Made by a program: the position numbers and the translations under genes
From: Pseudomonas viridiflava
GTDB taxonomy: Bacteria; Pseudomonadota; Gammaproteobacteria; Pseudomonadales; Pseudomonadaceae
DNA length: 64,000 bases
NCBI RefSeq assembly: GCF_900582625.1
Contig: NZ_UTIQ01000241.1
Location: 434,001 to 498,000 of the forward strand
Direction: 5' to 3'
Shown: in pieces, positions 63,868-64,000 of the stretch
How the letters are laid out: every line of letters starts with the position of its first letter
Position numbering within the stretch: position 1 is the first letter of the stretch
Notes under the pieces: model-generated
The model's database searches: none
What the model was told of the DNA's origin: nothing
What the model saw: only the letters and a program-made list of their open reading frames with translations

Positions 63868-64000
63868 TCCTAGGGGAGTAGTCTCCCGCAAGCACTGCAA
63901 TTGCCAGCGCTTCGCCCGGCACGCGTCAACATACTTGCTCCTCAGAGCATGGCGCGTGCGACCCAAGGTCCGCCTAGACGGACCCAGGGGTTTGACAAGA
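63868..64000 (+). ncRNA. yybP-ykoY manganese riboswitch (truncated by window edge)
   Basis: GGGGAGTAG at 63873-63881 and CGTCAACATAC at 63924-63934 are the two conserved blocks of the yybP-ykoY motif, with pairing arms around them. They sit on the plus strand after rsmC. The class senses Mn2+ and usually turns on a Mn2+ exporter (mntP) or a TMEM165/GDT1 (UPF0016)-family membrane protein. The regulated gene lies beyond the right edge. Exact limits are approximate. Confidence 0.82.

Noticed and set aside
63868..64000. Transfer RNA or rRNA fragment at the right edge
   Set aside because: No cloverleaf or CCA end; the conserved GGGGAGTAG and CGTCAACATAC blocks fit the yybP-ykoY riboswitch instead.

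Overview
The window is chromosomal DNA from a gamma-proteobacterium, almost certainly a Pseudomonas of the fluorescens/putida side of the genus. The support is gene content and order: gpx, slyD, a DUF3565 gene, ackA and pta together; folM and folX followed by DUF1244 and hopJ-like genes; aapJQMP; mqo; hemH; and an rsmC/hprA/acyl-CoA ligase/DUF1302/DUF1329/LuxR block that, from memory, matches the neighbourhood around P. putida PP_0763. Intergenic spaces carry the paired GTRGGAGCGGCTTTAGCCGCGA hairpins (REP-like) typical of that group. I see no transposase, integrase, phage gene, CRISPR array, rRNA or tRNA.

Layout, left to right. 1-4578: a truncated MalT-like LuxR regulator, then a DUF1329 and a DUF1302 outer-membrane gene (module A). 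4937-8941: SDR dehydrogenase, small lipoprotein, MEST-like alpha/beta hydrolase, class II aldolase family protein and flavodoxin, all on the minus strand. 9165-13173: PilZ-like protein, ABM monooxygenase-like membrane protein, folM, folX, DUF1244, HopJ-like and glycolipid-binding genes (plus). 13262-17358: MFS transporter, hemH and a renalase-like flavoprotein. 17442-21640: aapJQMP amino-acid ABC transporter. 22185-31213: carboxylesterase, acyl-CoA synthetase, cNMP-GGDEF protein, YajG-like lipoprotein, mqo, an OYE/TetR pair and a small lipoprotein. 31354-37167: gpx, slyD, DUF3565, ackA, pta and a PlsC-type acyltransferase. 37239-43110: a CHASE hybrid kinase and a REC-GGDEF-EAL protein with overlapping reading frames. 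43387-50903: OmpA-type lipoprotein, MBL hydrolase, mqsRA, AraC regulator, metal-dependent hydrolase, alpha/beta hydrolase with a TetR gene, and an unknown secreted protein. 51004-59371: a full-length LuxR regulator, DUF1329, DUF1302 and acyl-CoA ligase (module B). 59646-64000: thiolase, LysE exporter, 2-hydroxyacid dehydrogenase, rsmC, and a yybP-ykoY manganese riboswitch whose target gene lies beyond the right edge.

The most interesting feature is the module DUF1302 - DUF1329 - MalT-like LuxR regulator, present twice, about 53 kb apart, in the same order and on the same strand. DUF1302 proteins look like outer-membrane beta-barrels (signal peptide, C-terminal aromatic residue). DUF1329 proteins are usually grouped with LolA/LolB-like folds. 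Module B sits beside an acyl-CoA ligase and a thiolase, and module A beside an SDR, an aspartate-nucleophile hydrolase and an aldolase-family protein. I infer two regulated envelope systems that handle different hydrophobic (acyl, alcohol or ester) substrates. The other themes are c-di-GMP signalling (a PilZ-like protein, two GGDEF proteins, a multi-receiver kinase), acetate/acyl-CoA metabolism (ackA-pta, thiolase, two ligases) and a toxin-antitoxin pair with intact catalytic residues.
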